The translations under genes were made by a program, and so were the position numbers. From Zetaproteobacteria bacterium (GTDB lineage Bacteria; Pseudomonadota; Zetaproteobacteria; Mariprofundales; Mariprofundaceae): 64,000 nt of DNA. The stretch spans positions 1 through 64,000 of the forward strand of contig PEAA01000007.1 of assembly GCA_002753275.1 (NCBI GenBank). The letters run 5' to 3'. This document shows, in pieces, positions 27,524-36,587 of the stretch (position 1 is its first letter; the number at the start of each line of letters is the position of its first letter). The notes below the pieces were generated by a model. It made no database searches and was not told the DNA's origin. It saw only the letters and a program-made list of their open reading frames with translations.

Positions 27524-29598
27524 TGGTATTGAATAATCGAATTTTGGTGATCGAAGATGATTTGGAGACGCAGAAAAGTTATGCGGCTATTTTTGCGCCG
27601 AAAATGAGTCGGACACAGCAACTGTTGGGTTATCAGTCCTCAACCGATCATACATCCAAGTATCAAGTGGCGATGGCTTCTCAAGGGGAAGAGGGTGTGA
27701 CAAAGGTGCAGAAGGCCGTACAAAATGGCGAGCCTTATGTGTTGGCGTTTATCGATATGTTAATGCCGCCTGGAATTGATGGGCTTGAGGCCGCGAGGCA
27801 GATTCGTGCCATTGATCCTAAAATCTATATTGTCATTGTGACGGCCTATTCGGATCGAAGTACGCAAGAGATAGATGATGCTTTGCAGCAAAATATTCTC
27901 TTTTTGCGTAAGCCTTTTGAACGGGATGAGATTTTGCAGTTGGCGCGCAACTTTTCTCGGGCATGGGATCGAGATCACCAACTTACTCAAAGTTTGCAGG
28001 CGTTACAAGCGTCTGAAAAGAAGTACCATGATCTTTTTGAGGGCTCAACCGATGCGTTGCTGATTGTCCATCCACTTGATGGTCATATCCTGGATTGTAA
28101 TGCTGCAGCCTTAAGTAAGTTTGATGTTTTTAGTGTTCAGTCACTTGGAGAACAACGCCTTGGGCAGTTGTCTCCAATACATCAAGCCGATGGCGCGGTT
28201 TCAAACACATGCTTTCAAACCCATTTGAAAGAGGCTTTGTTTAATCATCATACCTCGTTTGAGTGGCAGTTTTCTGGTGTTTCGGGGAGGCGTTTTCTCG
28301 CCTCCGTGGTGATCGTGTCGATGGAACTTGGTGATGAAACGGTCTTGCGTGTTGCGATTCGTGATATTTCTGCATTGAAAGCGTTGGAGTTAGAAAACAA
28401 ACGCTATGAGCAGCGTATGCAAGAGCAGAGCCGCCTTGCTTCCAGTCAAAATATTTTAGGTGCGATGGCTCATGAGTTAAATAATGCGCTGACTCCAGCC
28501 TTTGTGAATATTGATATGCTGAAAGTGACTTTAGGACCCTATCATGCGGCTCGTTCGATGGTGGATGCTTTGGCCGAAGCAACCAGGACCATTTCGCAAC
28601 TGTGTAAAAAGATGCGTCTCTATTCTGGCGATGTACAAATTCATCATCCACAAGATATGGATGTGATGGCGTTATGGCAAAACTCTGCAGGATTGCAACA
28701 TATGCAGTCGTTTCCGTTGGTTCAAGTGAACTTGATTTGTGAAGAGTCTCTTCCTCATGTGCGAATGGATGAAGCTTTGGTTGTGCAAGCGTTGCAACAG
28801 CTGTTGCATAATGGTGCTGAATCGATGGAGGGGCATGGAGAGATTACGGTCGCTATGCGTAAGGTCAATATCAAACAACCGATGATTGATCGATCGGTCT
28901 TCCCTTGCGATGAGGCAACGCCTGGGGATTATTTGAAAATTGAGGTGACCGATTCAGGTTGTGGGATTGCAGCCAATTTACAGGGTAAAATTTTTGAGCC
29001 GTTTTATACAACCCATTTTCATGGGCGTGGTTTAGGGCTGGGTCTAGTTTTGAGTATTGTCCATGCGCACCATGGATTGTTGATGTTTGAATCGACAGAA
29101 GGGCTTGGAACAACCATGAGCATATTTCTCCCGCTATTTTCTAACCAAGGGGGAACGGTTTATGCTCCGAGAGCTGTTGAGGGGGATGCTGTAAGCCATC
29201 AGGCAAAAAACCATCGTATTTTGGTTGTTGATGATGATGAAATGGTGCGTGATGTCTTGAAGCTGGTACTGGGTGATTTGGGCTATGAAGTGGTGATGGC
29301 TACCAATGGTCAGGAGGGGCTTGAACTTTATGCGGCAACTCCTGATCTCGATGGGGTTATTTTGGACATGATGATGCCGGTGATGACGGGTGACCAGTGC
29401 TTTAAAGGGCTTAAGGAGATCAATCCCCATGTAAAAGTGGTGTTGTCATCAGGTTATTGTGATGCGAATTTATTACGGGAGAGTGATTGGAGCGGTTTGG
29501 CCGGAATGCTTGAAAAGCCTTACCATATGAAAAGTTTGAAGCAGACCGTTGAAAATGTTTTTGGGGTTGTGGATCATTCTAAGCTGAACCGTTCATAA
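27523..29598 (+). CDS. Soluble hybrid: receiver-PAS-histidine kinase-receiver
   Basis: The 691-residue cytoplasmic protein starts with a receiver (IEDD at about 10-13, phospho-Asp near 77 in FIDMLMPPGIDG, LRKPF), followed by a PAS domain near 170-290, a dimerisation helix with His near 317 in MAHELNNALTP, a HATPase domain (LHNGAESM, DSGCGI, GRGLGLGL) and a C-terminal receiver (VVDDDE, phospho-Asp near 615 in ILDMMMPVMTG, EKPY). The first receiver can accept phosphate from the upstream kinase and the kinase core may be a phosphatase or second kinase. No output DNA-binding or enzymatic domain is present, so the final target is elsewhere. Confidence 0.92.
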   Translation: MVLNNRILVIEDDLETQKSYAAIFAPKMSRTQQLLGYQSSTDHTSKYQVAMASQGEEGVTKVQKAVQNGEPYVLAFIDMLMPPGIDGLEAARQIRAIDPKIYIVIVTAYSDRSTQEIDDALQQNILFLRKPFERDEILQLARNFSRAWDRDHQLTQSLQALQASEKKYHDLFEGSTDALLIVHPLDGHILDCNAAALSKFDVFSVQSLGEQRLGQLSPIHQADGAVSNTCFQTHLKEALFNHHTSFEWQFSGVSGRRFLASVVIVSMELGDETVLRVAIRDISALKALELENKRYEQRMQEQSRLASSQNILGAMAHELNNALTPAFVNIDMLKVTLGPYHAARSMVDALAEATRTISQLCKKMRLYSGDVQIHHPQDMDVMALWQNSAGLQHMQSFPLVQVNLICEESLPHVRMDEALVVQALQQLLHNGAESMEGHGEITVAMRKVNIKQPMIDRSVFPCDEATPGDYLKIEVTDSGCGIAANLQGKIFEPFYTTHFHGRGLGLGLVLSIVHAHHGLLMFESTEGLGTTMSIFLPLFSNQGGTVYAPRAVEGDAVSHQAKNHRILVVDDDEMVRDVLKLVLGDLGYEVVMATNGQEGLELYAATPDLDGVILDMMMPVMTGDQCFKGLKEINPHVKVVLSSGYCDANLLRESDWSGLAGMLEKPYHMKSLKQTVENVFGVVDHSKLNRS

Positions 29599-29620
29599 AG
29601 ACATGGGTGATTTCAGGCCC

Positions 29621-29698
29621 TGTCATTGCGGGCTTGATCCGCAATCCAGAAAGGCTGTTCAATTTGGCTTCTGGATGCCGAATCAAGTTCGGCATGAC
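29621..29698. repeat. Double-hairpin palindromic element
   Basis: Two small perfect hairpins, ATTGCGG/CCGCAAT with a 7-base loop and ATGCCGA/TCGGCAT with a 7-base loop, are themselves inverted relative to each other (about 28-base imperfect arms starting TCAT and ending ATGA). This pattern (CATTGCGGGCTTGATCCGCAATCC) is familiar as a dispersed palindromic repeat in many proteobacterial genomes. It lies between two convergent genes, so it may also end transcription from both sides. Confidence 0.75.
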
Positions 29699-29753
29699 GA
29701 ACTTGCGGTTAGGGGAGATGGTAATTTTTTGAGTAGCCTTTAACCCAAGGTGT

Positions 29754-30683
29754 TTATGAATCGCCATTTCCCAAGGGGTGATGTTGATTGACCAATTGAT
29801 GTAACCGTTCACGGGTGATGTGGGTATAGATTTCCGTCGTGGAGATGTTGGCATGCCCCAGCAGGGTTTGTACCACCCGTAAGTCAGCACCATGATTAAG
29901 TAGATGGGTTGCAAAGGCATGTCGTAGTGTGTGTGGCGAGGGGAGTGGTTGTATGCCTACTTGTGTAGCATACAATTTGATGCGCAGCCAAAAGTTTTGT
30001 CGTGTCATCGCTTGATGGTTTCGCCCAGGAAAGAGATGGCGAAGTTGTTCAGCCTTACCTTGGCTCTTGGGTCTGGATAACCAGCGCGCGAGATATTTTT
30101 TTGCAGGTTCACCAAAAGGAACGACGCGCTCCTTGTTGCCTTTGCCAACAATGCGCAATGTTTTGCTGCTTAGATCGATGTTGGCAGGGGTGAGGGATAC
30201 CAGCTCGGTGATGCGCAATCCCGTAGCGTAGAGAAGTTCGAGCATGCATCGGTCGCGCAGCCCTGTTTGTGTGCGTAAATCGGGTGCTTCGATTAGTGCC
30301 AATACCTCTTTTTCTGAAATGTTTTTGGGTAGAGCCCGCCCACGACGCATGCTGGGTAGAAGGCGTACGGGATGATCACTGCGCACGCCATCTTCTATCA
30401 GTGTTGTGAACCAACGGTTGAGCGCGCTCCGTTTACGCGCAATGGAACTCTCTTTGAGTCGCGCTTTGCGTAGCGTGCCAAGGTAGTGGGCAATTTGTTG
30501 TTCTGAAGCCTCAAAAAGGGTCACTTGCCATGCTTTGTAAAGGGCTATTTGCGCATGATGCAGGTCAGAAATGTAAGCGGAGAGGGTCTGTTTTGACCAG
30601 CCGCGCAGCATGGCTTGTCGTTGTAAAATGCCTTCAATGCGTGTTAATGATTCGGTTAAGGTGGCATCTCTCTCTTGATTCAT
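29754..30683 (-). CDS. xerD: Tyrosine recombinase XerD
   Basis: XerD acts with XerC at dif to resolve chromosome dimers. The N-terminal SAM-like core-binding domain (residues about 10-105) is followed by the catalytic domain with the six conserved residues: Arg in GLRITELV, Lys in GKGNKE, His and Arg in HTLRHAFATH, the second His in LLGHANISTT and the nucleophile Tyr in EIYTHI. At 309 residues it is full length. XerC is the alternative; the GLRITELVSL and HANISTTEIYTH motifs suit XerD better. No att site, phage or integron neighbours are seen, which argues against a mobile-element integrase. ATG 30683 has GGAG upstream. Confidence 0.88.
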   Translation of the reverse strand: MNQERDATLTESLTRIEGILQRQAMLRGWSKQTLSAYISDLHHAQIALYKAWQVTLFEASEQQIAHYLGTLRKARLKESSIARKRSALNRWFTTLIEDGVRSDHPVRLLPSMRRGRALPKNISEKEVLALIEAPDLRTQTGLRDRCMLELLYATGLRITELVSLTPANIDLSSKTLRIVGKGNKERVVPFGEPAKKYLARWLSRPKSQGKAEQLRHLFPGRNHQAMTRQNFWLRIKLYATQVGIQPLPSPHTLRHAFATHLLNHGADLRVVQTLLGHANISTTEIYTHITRERLHQLVNQHHPLGNGDS

Positions 30684-30782
30684 GTGCGGATTCTCCAATC
30701 TTTTGTTGCAAGTGGCAAATCGCTTTGGCGGGCGAAGGGTGTTGGGTTGCCAAGTTCGATGAGGATCTTGAAATGGTTGCCA

Positions 30783-30809
30783 ATAGCACTCGCTTTGCTA
30801 GAGTGCCAA
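30783..30809 (+). promoter_or_regulatory. CIRCE operator (HrcA-binding inverted repeat)
   Basis: ATAGCACTC, a 9-base spacer, and GAGTGCCAA match the CIRCE consensus TTAGCACTC-N9-GAGTGCTAA with two mismatches and exact spacing. It lies 62 bases upstream of the hrcA start, so hrcA and probably grpE are repressed by HrcA until heat shock. A TTGAAA box at 30768-30773 directly before it may be part of the promoter. Confidence 0.9.
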
Positions 30810-30870
30810 TCGATTTCAACATGAGGGATTTAATCAGATCTTTGAAAAATGGGATGGTTCAATAGCAGCT

Positions 30871-31884
30871 GTGAAAGAACGCCATGAATATATTTTGGGG
30901 GAAGTGGTTAAGGCCTATTTAGATACAGGGTTGGCGATTGGTTCGCGCACTCTCTCTGAAATGACGCACTTAAAATTGAGCCCCGCATCGATTCGTAACA
31001 CCTTGGCTGATCTTGAGAAAATGGGACTGCTCTTTGCGCCTCATACCTCGGCAGGGCGTAAGCCGACCGATTTAGGCTTGCGTTATTTTGTTGACTCGTT
31101 GATGGTGATGGATGAAGCGATTGAAACGCAAGTGTTGTCTGCGATGCAATATCATGATGATGTTGATGCGGACAGGTTGTTGAAACGGGCGAGTGAAGAC
31201 CTTTCTCAATTGACAAAGTTTGCAGGAATGGTGCTGGTGCCCGAGACAAGCTTCTCCCGCGTGGCGAAGTTGGAAATGGTATCAATCTCGGATGAGCAAA
31301 TCTTGGTGGTGATTGTTTCAGAGTCGGGCGAGGTGCAAAATCGACTGGTGCGCCGCCCCTCGGGATTGAGTGATGCAGGTTTGCGTGAAATGAGCCGGAG
31401 AATGAATGATCTTTTGCAGCATTGCTCCCTCGAGGAGATCTGTTTGCAGCTTGAGAAAGAGGTGCGTGAAGATCGCTTACAGATCAGTCAAATGCTGGGT
31501 GATTTGCAAAAATGGGCGCAGCCACAGGGTGCAAAGCGGGTGCCGCAGTTACTGTTGAGTGGTCAAAGCAAGTTGTTTAATGCCCCTGAAATTGGCGTTA
31601 TTGAGACCATTCGTTCGCTTTTTTCAGCATTTGAGGAGAAGGAAGACCTTCTCCATCTTCTTGAGCAGGTTGAGAAGTCGGAAGGGGTTAAGGTGTTTAT
31701 CGGTTCTGAACATGCTATGGTGGATATGCAGGAAGTCTCGATGGTTTTTTCACGCTATACTGGCCCGGGTAAACGGGTGGGTGCGCTGGGTGTCATTGGT
31801 CCTCGTTCTATGCATTATGAGCGGGTATTGCCAGTGGTGGATTGTACGGCGCGCTGGTTGAGTCAAATGTTTCAACATAAGTAA
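30871..31884 (+). CDS. hrcA: Heat-inducible transcription repressor HrcA
   Basis: HrcA represses chaperone genes by binding CIRCE and is kept active by GroEL. The 337-residue protein has an N-terminal winged helix (YILGEVVKAYLDTGLAIGSRTLSE, then SPASIRNTLADLEKMGLL, the recognition region, and HTSAGRKPTDLGLRYFVD) and the C-terminal HrcA domain ending near VLGVIGPRSMHYERVLPVVD. Start is GTG at 30871. A CIRCE element stands upstream, giving autoregulation. It heads the hrcA-grpE-dnaK-dnaJ series. Confidence 0.97.
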   Translation: MKERHEYILGEVVKAYLDTGLAIGSRTLSEMTHLKLSPASIRNTLADLEKMGLLFAPHTSAGRKPTDLGLRYFVDSLMVMDEAIETQVLSAMQYHDDVDADRLLKRASEDLSQLTKFAGMVLVPETSFSRVAKLEMVSISDEQILVVIVSESGEVQNRLVRRPSGLSDAGLREMSRRMNDLLQHCSLEEICLQLEKEVREDRLQISQMLGDLQKWAQPQGAKRVPQLLLSGQSKLFNAPEIGVIETIRSLFSAFEEKEDLLHLLEQVEKSEGVKVFIGSEHAMVDMQEVSMVFSRYTGPGKRVGALGVIGPRSMHYERVLPVVDCTARWLSQMFQHK

Positions 31885-31906
31885 TCACAAATGCAGGAGT
31901 GTTTAA

Positions 31907-32476
31907 ATGAGTGACAATAAGCAAGAGTTGCAACAAGAAGAGTTGGATGTTTTAAGCGGAGAGATCACTGCGCCAGAGGATCTTGAGCTGGAGTCTGAAG
32001 TCGTCGAGGTGGATGATTTGGCCACAGCGCATGCTGAGATTGAAGCGTTGAATGAGGCGTTAGCACAGAGTAAAGATCAGCTTCTTCGTATGCATGCTGA
32101 AACAGAAAATATGCGCAAACGGATGGAAAAACAGATTGATGACGCGCGTAAGTTCGGCGTGGAAAAATTTGCAGCCGCACTGCTGGATGTCGTGGATAAT
32201 CTTGAGCGCGCGCTGGCTGTTGAAGGGGGCAATGAAGCGGGGTTGCGAGAGGGTGTTCAGCTCACTTTGGACAACTGGCTTTCGACGATGGCCAAGTTTG
32301 AGCTTAAGCGTATCGATGCTGAGGGTGAAAAGTTTGATCCGCACTTTCATGAAGCCTTAGCGCAGATGCCGAGCGATCAACCCGAAGGAACCGTCATTGC
32401 GCAGCATATCGCGGGTTATACCTTGCATGGTCGTTTGGTCCGTTCAGCAAAAGTGTTGGTTTCGAGCGGTTCGTAA
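31907..32476 (+). CDS. grpE: GrpE, nucleotide exchange factor of DnaK
   Basis: The 189-residue protein has a long N-terminal coiled coil (residues about 40-110, rich in E, A, L, with LLRMHAETENMRKRMEKQ) and the C-terminal beta domain with the family signature GEKFDPHFHEALAQMPS and ending in SAKVLVSSG. It releases ADP from DnaK. It follows hrcA by 22 bases with a GCAGGAG ribosome site, probably on one transcript. Confidence 0.97.
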   Translation: MSDNKQELQQEELDVLSGEITAPEDLELESEVVEVDDLATAHAEIEALNEALAQSKDQLLRMHAETENMRKRMEKQIDDARKFGVEKFAAALLDVVDNLERALAVEGGNEAGLREGVQLTLDNWLSTMAKFELKRIDAEGEKFDPHFHEALAQMPSDQPEGTVIAQHIAGYTLHGRLVRSAKVLVSSGS

Positions 32477-32507
32477 ACAGACTTACCAAATAAAAATTGT
32501 GGCAGGG

Positions 32508-32535
32508 GTTGAAATCACAATGACCGACCCTATAA
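32508..32535 (+). promoter_or_regulatory. RpoH (sigma32)-type heat-shock promoter for dnaK
   Basis: GTTGAAA (32508-32514), a 13-base spacer and CCCTATAA (32528-32535) fit the sigma32 consensus CTTGAAA-N11-16-CCCCATNT well. It is placed in the grpE-dnaK gap, 49 bases before the dnaK ATG. No CIRCE copy is seen in this gap. Confidence 0.75.
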
Positions 32536-32584
32536 AAAGAATAAGATGATCAATTTTAGATAAATCTAAGGAGCGAAAAAGACA

Positions 32585-34516
32585 ATGGCAAAAGTAATTG
32601 GTATTGATTTAGGAACCACCAACTCATGTGTGTCCGTAATGGAAGGGGACAAAGCGAAAGTGATCGCCAACAGTGAAGGGGACAACACAACACCTTCAGT
32701 AGTTGCGTTTACTGCGGATGAGCGTTTGGTCGGTATGCCTGCAAAGCGTCAGATGGTGACCAACCCGAATAAAACTTTTTATGCGGTAAAACGGTTGATT
32801 GGTCGTAAGTTTGAGTCTGCTGAGACCAAACACCACCATGAACTGGTCTCTTATCCAATTGTGAAAGCGGATAATGGTGATGCGTGGGTTGAAGTGGATG
32901 GAAAAAAGATGTCTCCACAAGAGATTTCGGCGATCACTCTGCAGAAAATGAAAAAAACTGCGGAAGAGTATCTCGGCGAAACCGTTACCGATGCGGTGAT
33001 TACGGTTCCTGCCTATTTCAATGACTCACAACGCCAGGCGACCAAAGATGCGGGGGCAATTGCTGGCTTGAATGTGTTGCGTATTGTCAATGAGCCCACA
33101 GCTGCAGCGTTGGCGTATGGTTTGGATAAAGGTAACGATAATAAATTGATCGCCGTTTATGACTTGGGCGGTGGTACTTTCGATGTCTCCATCCTTGAAA
33201 TTGGCGATGGTGTTTTTGAAGTGAAATCAACCAATGGCGACACCTTTTTGGGCGGTGAAGATTTTGACCAGGTTTTGATTAATTATTTGGCTGATGAGTT
33301 CCAAAAAGAGCATGGTGTCAATTTGCGTAGTGATAAGCTTGCGTTGCAACGCCTTAAAGAGGCTGCAGAAAAAGCGAAGATTGAACTCTCTTCAAGCCAG
33401 CAGACAGAAGTGAATCTACCTTTCATTACCGCAGATGCTTCGGGCCCTAAACATTTGTTGGTTAAAGTGACCCGTGCGAAGTTTGAATCGTTGGTGGGTG
33501 ACCTTGTGCAAAAATCACTTGAACCTTGTAAAAATGCCTTGCGTGATGCGGGTGTTTCCGCTTCTGAAATTGAAGAAGTGGTTTTGGTCGGTGGTCAAAC
33601 CCGTATGCCCTTGGTGCAACAAAAGGTGAAAGAGTTCTTTGGTAAAGAGCCCCATAAAGGTGTTAATCCTGATGAGGTTGTGGCGATTGGTGCGGCAATT
33701 CAGGGCGCAATTTTGAAGGGTGATGTGACCGATGTTCTGCTTCTTGATGTGACGCCATTGTCGCTCGGTATTGAAGTGGAAGGAGGGCTTTTCAATAAGA
33801 TTATTGAGAAAAATACCACCATCCCAACCAAGAAGAGTCAGACCTATACCACGGCGGCAGACAATCAGTCGGCAGTGACCATTCGTGTCGCGCAAGGTGA
33901 GCGAGATATCTTTTCAGCGAACAAGCTACTGGGGCAATTTAACCTTGAAGGGATTGCACCTGCAGCCCGTGGCATGCCACAGATTGAAGTGTCGTTTGAT
34001 ATTGATGCCAATGGTATTATGCATGTGCATGCCAAAGACAAAGGTACGGGCAAAGAGACTTCGGTGCGTATTGAATCAGGCTCAGGTTTAAGTGAAGATG
34101 AGATCGAGCGCATGAAACAAGATGCGGAGGCCAATGCCGATGCCGATAAGGCTCAAAAAGAGAAAATTGAAACCCGCAACCATGCTGATACGCTGGTCTA
34201 TTCAACGGAAAAATCATTGAAAGAGTATGGTGACCAAGTCGATGATGAGACCCGTGCAAACATTGAAGCGGCGCTTGAGGTGTTGAGAAAATCACTGGAA
34301 GGTGATGATCTTGCGGCGATTAAGGTGGCGGAAGAGGATCTTGCTGAAAAAGCGCAAAAGCTGGGTGAAGCGATGTATCAAAAGATGCAGTCTGAAGGGG
34401 CGCAAGAGGGCGGTGCCGATTTTGGAGCGGGTGCAGATGCGGCGCAGCCAGGTTCTTCCGATAAGCACAGCGATGTTGTTGATGCTGAAGTTGTGGATGA
34501 TTCGCAGAAAAAATAG
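32585..34516 (+). CDS. dnaK: Chaperone DnaK (Hsp70)
   Basis: A full-length Hsp70 of 643 residues. The ATPase domain opens with [12 protein letters not shown] and contains the [12 protein letters not shown] phosphate-binding loop and GGQTRMP; the substrate-binding domain follows from about residue 390 ([17 protein letters not shown]) and the lid ends in a G/A-rich tail and EVVDDSQKK, resembling the EEV-type end of proteobacterial DnaK. AAGGAG precedes the ATG. It is driven by its own RpoH-type promoter in addition to any read-through from hrcA-grpE. Confidence 0.98.
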   Translation: MAKVIGIDLGTTNSCVSVMEGDKAKVIANSEGDNTTPSVVAFTADERLVGMPAKRQMVTNPNKTFYAVKRLIGRKFESAETKHHHELVSYPIVKADNGDAWVEVDGKKMSPQEISAITLQKMKKTAEEYLGETVTDAVITVPAYFNDSQRQATKDAGAIAGLNVLRIVNEPTAAALAYGLDKGNDNKLIAVYDLGGGTFDVSILEIGDGVFEVKSTNGDTFLGGEDFDQVLINYLADEFQKEHGVNLRSDKLALQRLKEAAEKAKIELSSSQQTEVNLPFITADASGPKHLLVKVTRAKFESLVGDLVQKSLEPCKNALRDAGVSASEIEEVVLVGGQTRMPLVQQKVKEFFGKEPHKGVNPDEVVAIGAAIQGAILKGDVTDVLLLDVTPLSLGIEVEGGLFNKIIEKNTTIPTKKSQTYTTAADNQSAVTIRVAQGERDIFSANKLLGQFNLEGIAPAARGMPQIEVSFDIDANGIMHVHAKDKGTGKETSVRIESGSGLSEDEIERMKQDAEANADADKAQKEKIETRNHADTLVYSTEKSLKEYGDQVDDETRANIEAALEVLRKSLEGDDLAAIKVAEEDLAEKAQKLGEAMYQKMQSEGAQEGGADFGAGADAAQPGSSDKHSDVVDAEVVDDSQKK

Positions 34517-34561
34517 AGTGAATGTTTCATTCGTTCGTACAAAATGTTGAAAAAACAAAAT

Positions 34562-34594
34562 CAACCCTCAGTGCCATTGGTGCTGAGGGTTCTT
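34562..34594 (+). terminator. Hairpin between dnaK and dnaJ (terminator or attenuator)
   Basis: AACCCTCAG and CTGAGGGTT form a perfect 9-base stem with an 11-base loop that can close further, followed by TCTTTTA. It is 45 bases after the dnaK stop and 22 bases before dnaJ. Because dnaJ has no obvious promoter of its own, partial termination would set the higher DnaK to DnaJ ratio. Confidence 0.7.
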
Positions 34595-34615
34595 TTATGA
34601 TGTTGAGAGGTGAGT

Positions 34616-35743
34616 GTGACGACCAAGCGTGATTATTACGAGATTTTAGAAGTGGAGCGCAATGCCGATGAGAAGACGATCAAACGCTCTTATCGCAAAT
34701 TGGCGATGCAATTCCATCCCGATCGAAATCCCAATGATGAGAAAGCGGCTGAGAAATTTCGTGAAGTGACCGAAGCGTATGAGGTTTTGACCGATAAAGA
34801 GAAACGCCAACGCTATGACCAATATGGTCATGCAGGGGTTGATGCGCAGATGCAGGATCTCTTTGGGCGCGGTGGTCGTGATTCACACGCCTACCGTGAT
34901 TTCGGTGATATGTTTGGTGATGTCTTTGGCGATATGTTTGGTGGCGGTGGTGGCCGGCAAGCGCGGGGTTCTGATCTGCGTTATAATCTAAGCCTGTCGC
35001 TTGAGGAGGCTGCTTTAGGTAAAGAGGTGGAGCTTAATATTCCCAAACATGTGGGTTGTAAAACCTGTTCAGGTTCGGGAGCCCGCCCAGGCACCCATCC
35101 TGTTCCATGTTCAAAGTGTGGCGGGCATGGTCAGGTTCAGATCAACCAAGGTTTCTTTGCTGTGCGTCAAACATGCCCTGTGTGTCAGGGGCGTGGTAAG
35201 CGGATTGAGTCGCCTTGTGGTGACTGCGGTGGCTCGGGATTGGTCAAAGAGCAGAAAAAACTGAAGGTGAAGATTCCTGCGGGAGTCTACCATGGTGCGC
35301 AGGTACGCGTCGGCGGAGAGGGTGAAGCGGGCCCGCAAGATGCGATGGCGGGTGATCTTTATATCGTCATTTCATTGAAACAGCATAAGATCTTTGAACG
35401 GGATGGCGCGGATCTTCATTGCACCATGCCGATCACTTTTCCTCAAGCGGCAATGGGTGCGGAGCTTGAAGCACCTACGCTAACCGGGCGGATTAAGATT
35501 CGAATTCCTGCGGGAACGGAGGGTGGAAAAGTTTTTCGTTTGCGTGGTCACGGCGTGCCCGATGTGCGCAGTGGCAGCACCGGTGATCTCTATGTGCGTG
35601 TGCAGATTGCGGTGCCTAAGAAGTTGTCAGCACATCAGCAAAACTTGTTGGTGAAGTTTGCCGAAGAGACGGGCGATGAGGTTTATCCCGAGCGCTCCTC
35701 GTTTTTGGGTAAAGTGAAACAGTTTTGGGATGAGTTGACATGA
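34616..35743 (+). CDS. dnaJ: Chaperone DnaJ (Hsp40)
   Basis: DnaJ delivers substrates to DnaK and stimulates its ATPase. The J domain (KRDYYEILEV...HPDRNP) fills the first 70 residues, a G/F-rich linker with DMFGDVFGDMFGGGGG follows, and four zinc-binding CxxCxGxG repeats are seen (CKTCSGSG, CSKCGGHG, CPVCQGRG, CGDCGGSG). The C-terminal domains complete a type I DnaJ of 375 residues. GTG 34616 is preferred to GTG 34610 because the ribosome site GAGAGG covers 34605-34610. It overlaps dapB by four bases. Confidence 0.97.
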   Translation: MTTKRDYYEILEVERNADEKTIKRSYRKLAMQFHPDRNPNDEKAAEKFREVTEAYEVLTDKEKRQRYDQYGHAGVDAQMQDLFGRGGRDSHAYRDFGDMFGDVFGDMFGGGGGRQARGSDLRYNLSLSLEEAALGKEVELNIPKHVGCKTCSGSGARPGTHPVPCSKCGGHGQVQINQGFFAVRQTCPVCQGRGKRIESPCGDCGGSGLVKEQKKLKVKIPAGVYHGAQVRVGGEGEAGPQDAMAGDLYIVISLKQHKIFERDGADLHCTMPITFPQAAMGAELEAPTLTGRIKIRIPAGTEGGKVFRLRGHGVPDVRSGSTGDLYVRVQIAVPKKLSAHQQNLLVKFAEETGDEVYPERSSFLGKVKQFWDELT

Positions 35744-36564
35744 GCGGCGTTGCAAAAAACGATGCTACGCGTGTGATCATCACAGGCGCATCGGGCCGTA
35801 TGGGGCGGATGTTGATGCGTGCGGTGACAGAATCTTCTGCAGCGATACTGGTGGGAGCGACTGAGCGTGCAGGTTCGGATGCGATGGGGGTCGATGTAGG
35901 TTTGTTGATGGGCATAGCCCCGCAAAACTTGTGCGTTGTTGATGCGCTTGACCATTGTGCAGAGGCGGATGTGATCATTGATTTTACCGCGCCTACAGCC
36001 TGTCTGGAGCATGCGCAGTTTGCCGCCGATCACCAGATGGGCTTTGTCATTGGCACTACGGGGTTTGATGATGCGCAAATGCAATCCTTGCGGACGATTT
36101 TGTCTGAGCAAGCGGTGGTGATGGCCGCCAACTATTCGGTGGGTGTCAATTTGGCATTGCGTTTGATTGAGCAGGCTGCGCAAGTTCTTGCCGCTGATTA
36201 TGATGCGGAAATTATCGAGGCACATCATAAGCATAAGGTGGATGCACCCTCAGGTACTGCCTTGGCGATGGGGCGCGCGTTAGCCAAAGGGCGTGATGTT
36301 TCATTGACCGATGTTGCTGTTTATGCCCGTGAAGGGATCACGGGGCCGCGTGAGTCGGGATCGATCGGTTTCTCTGTGATCCGTGCAGGCAATATTGTCG
36401 GTGAACATACCGCAATGTTTGCCGCAGATGAGGAGCGCTTGGAAATTACCCATATTGCGTCAGACCGTATGGTGTTTGCCAAAGGGGCCTTGCGCGCTGC
36501 ACTTTGGCTTGGTGATGCCAAGGCCGGTTGGTATGACATGCAAGATGTGCTGTCGTTGCATTGA
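35740..36564 (+). CDS. dapB: 4-hydroxy-tetrahydrodipicolinate reductase
   Basis: DapB catalyses the NAD(P)H-dependent second committed step to lysine and diaminopimelate. The N-terminal nucleotide fold has GASGRMGRML, then DFTAPTACLEHAQ and GTTGFDDAQ; the C-terminal catalytic motif is EAHHKHKVDAPSGTA with the conserved His and Lys. The 274-residue length is typical. Its ATGA overlap with dnaJ implies coupling, an arrangement known in several proteobacteria, and it overlaps a few bases of the following reading frame. Confidence 0.96.
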   Translation: MSGVAKNDATRVIITGASGRMGRMLMRAVTESSAAILVGATERAGSDAMGVDVGLLMGIAPQNLCVVDALDHCAEADVIIDFTAPTACLEHAQFAADHQMGFVIGTTGFDDAQMQSLRTILSEQAVVMAANYSVGVNLALRLIEQAAQVLAADYDAEIIEAHHKHKVDAPSGTALAMGRALAKGRDVSLTDVAVYAREGITGPRESGSIGFSVIRAGNIVGEHTAMFAADEERLEITHIASDRMVFAKGALRAALWLGDAKAGWYDMQDVLSLH

Positions 36565-36587
36565 TCTGGGGCTGTAGGGCATTGTCA

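Noticed and set aside
29754-30683. The tyrosine recombinase as a phage or island integrase
   Set aside because: Length and motifs fit XerD, and no att repeats, excisionase or phage genes are near.
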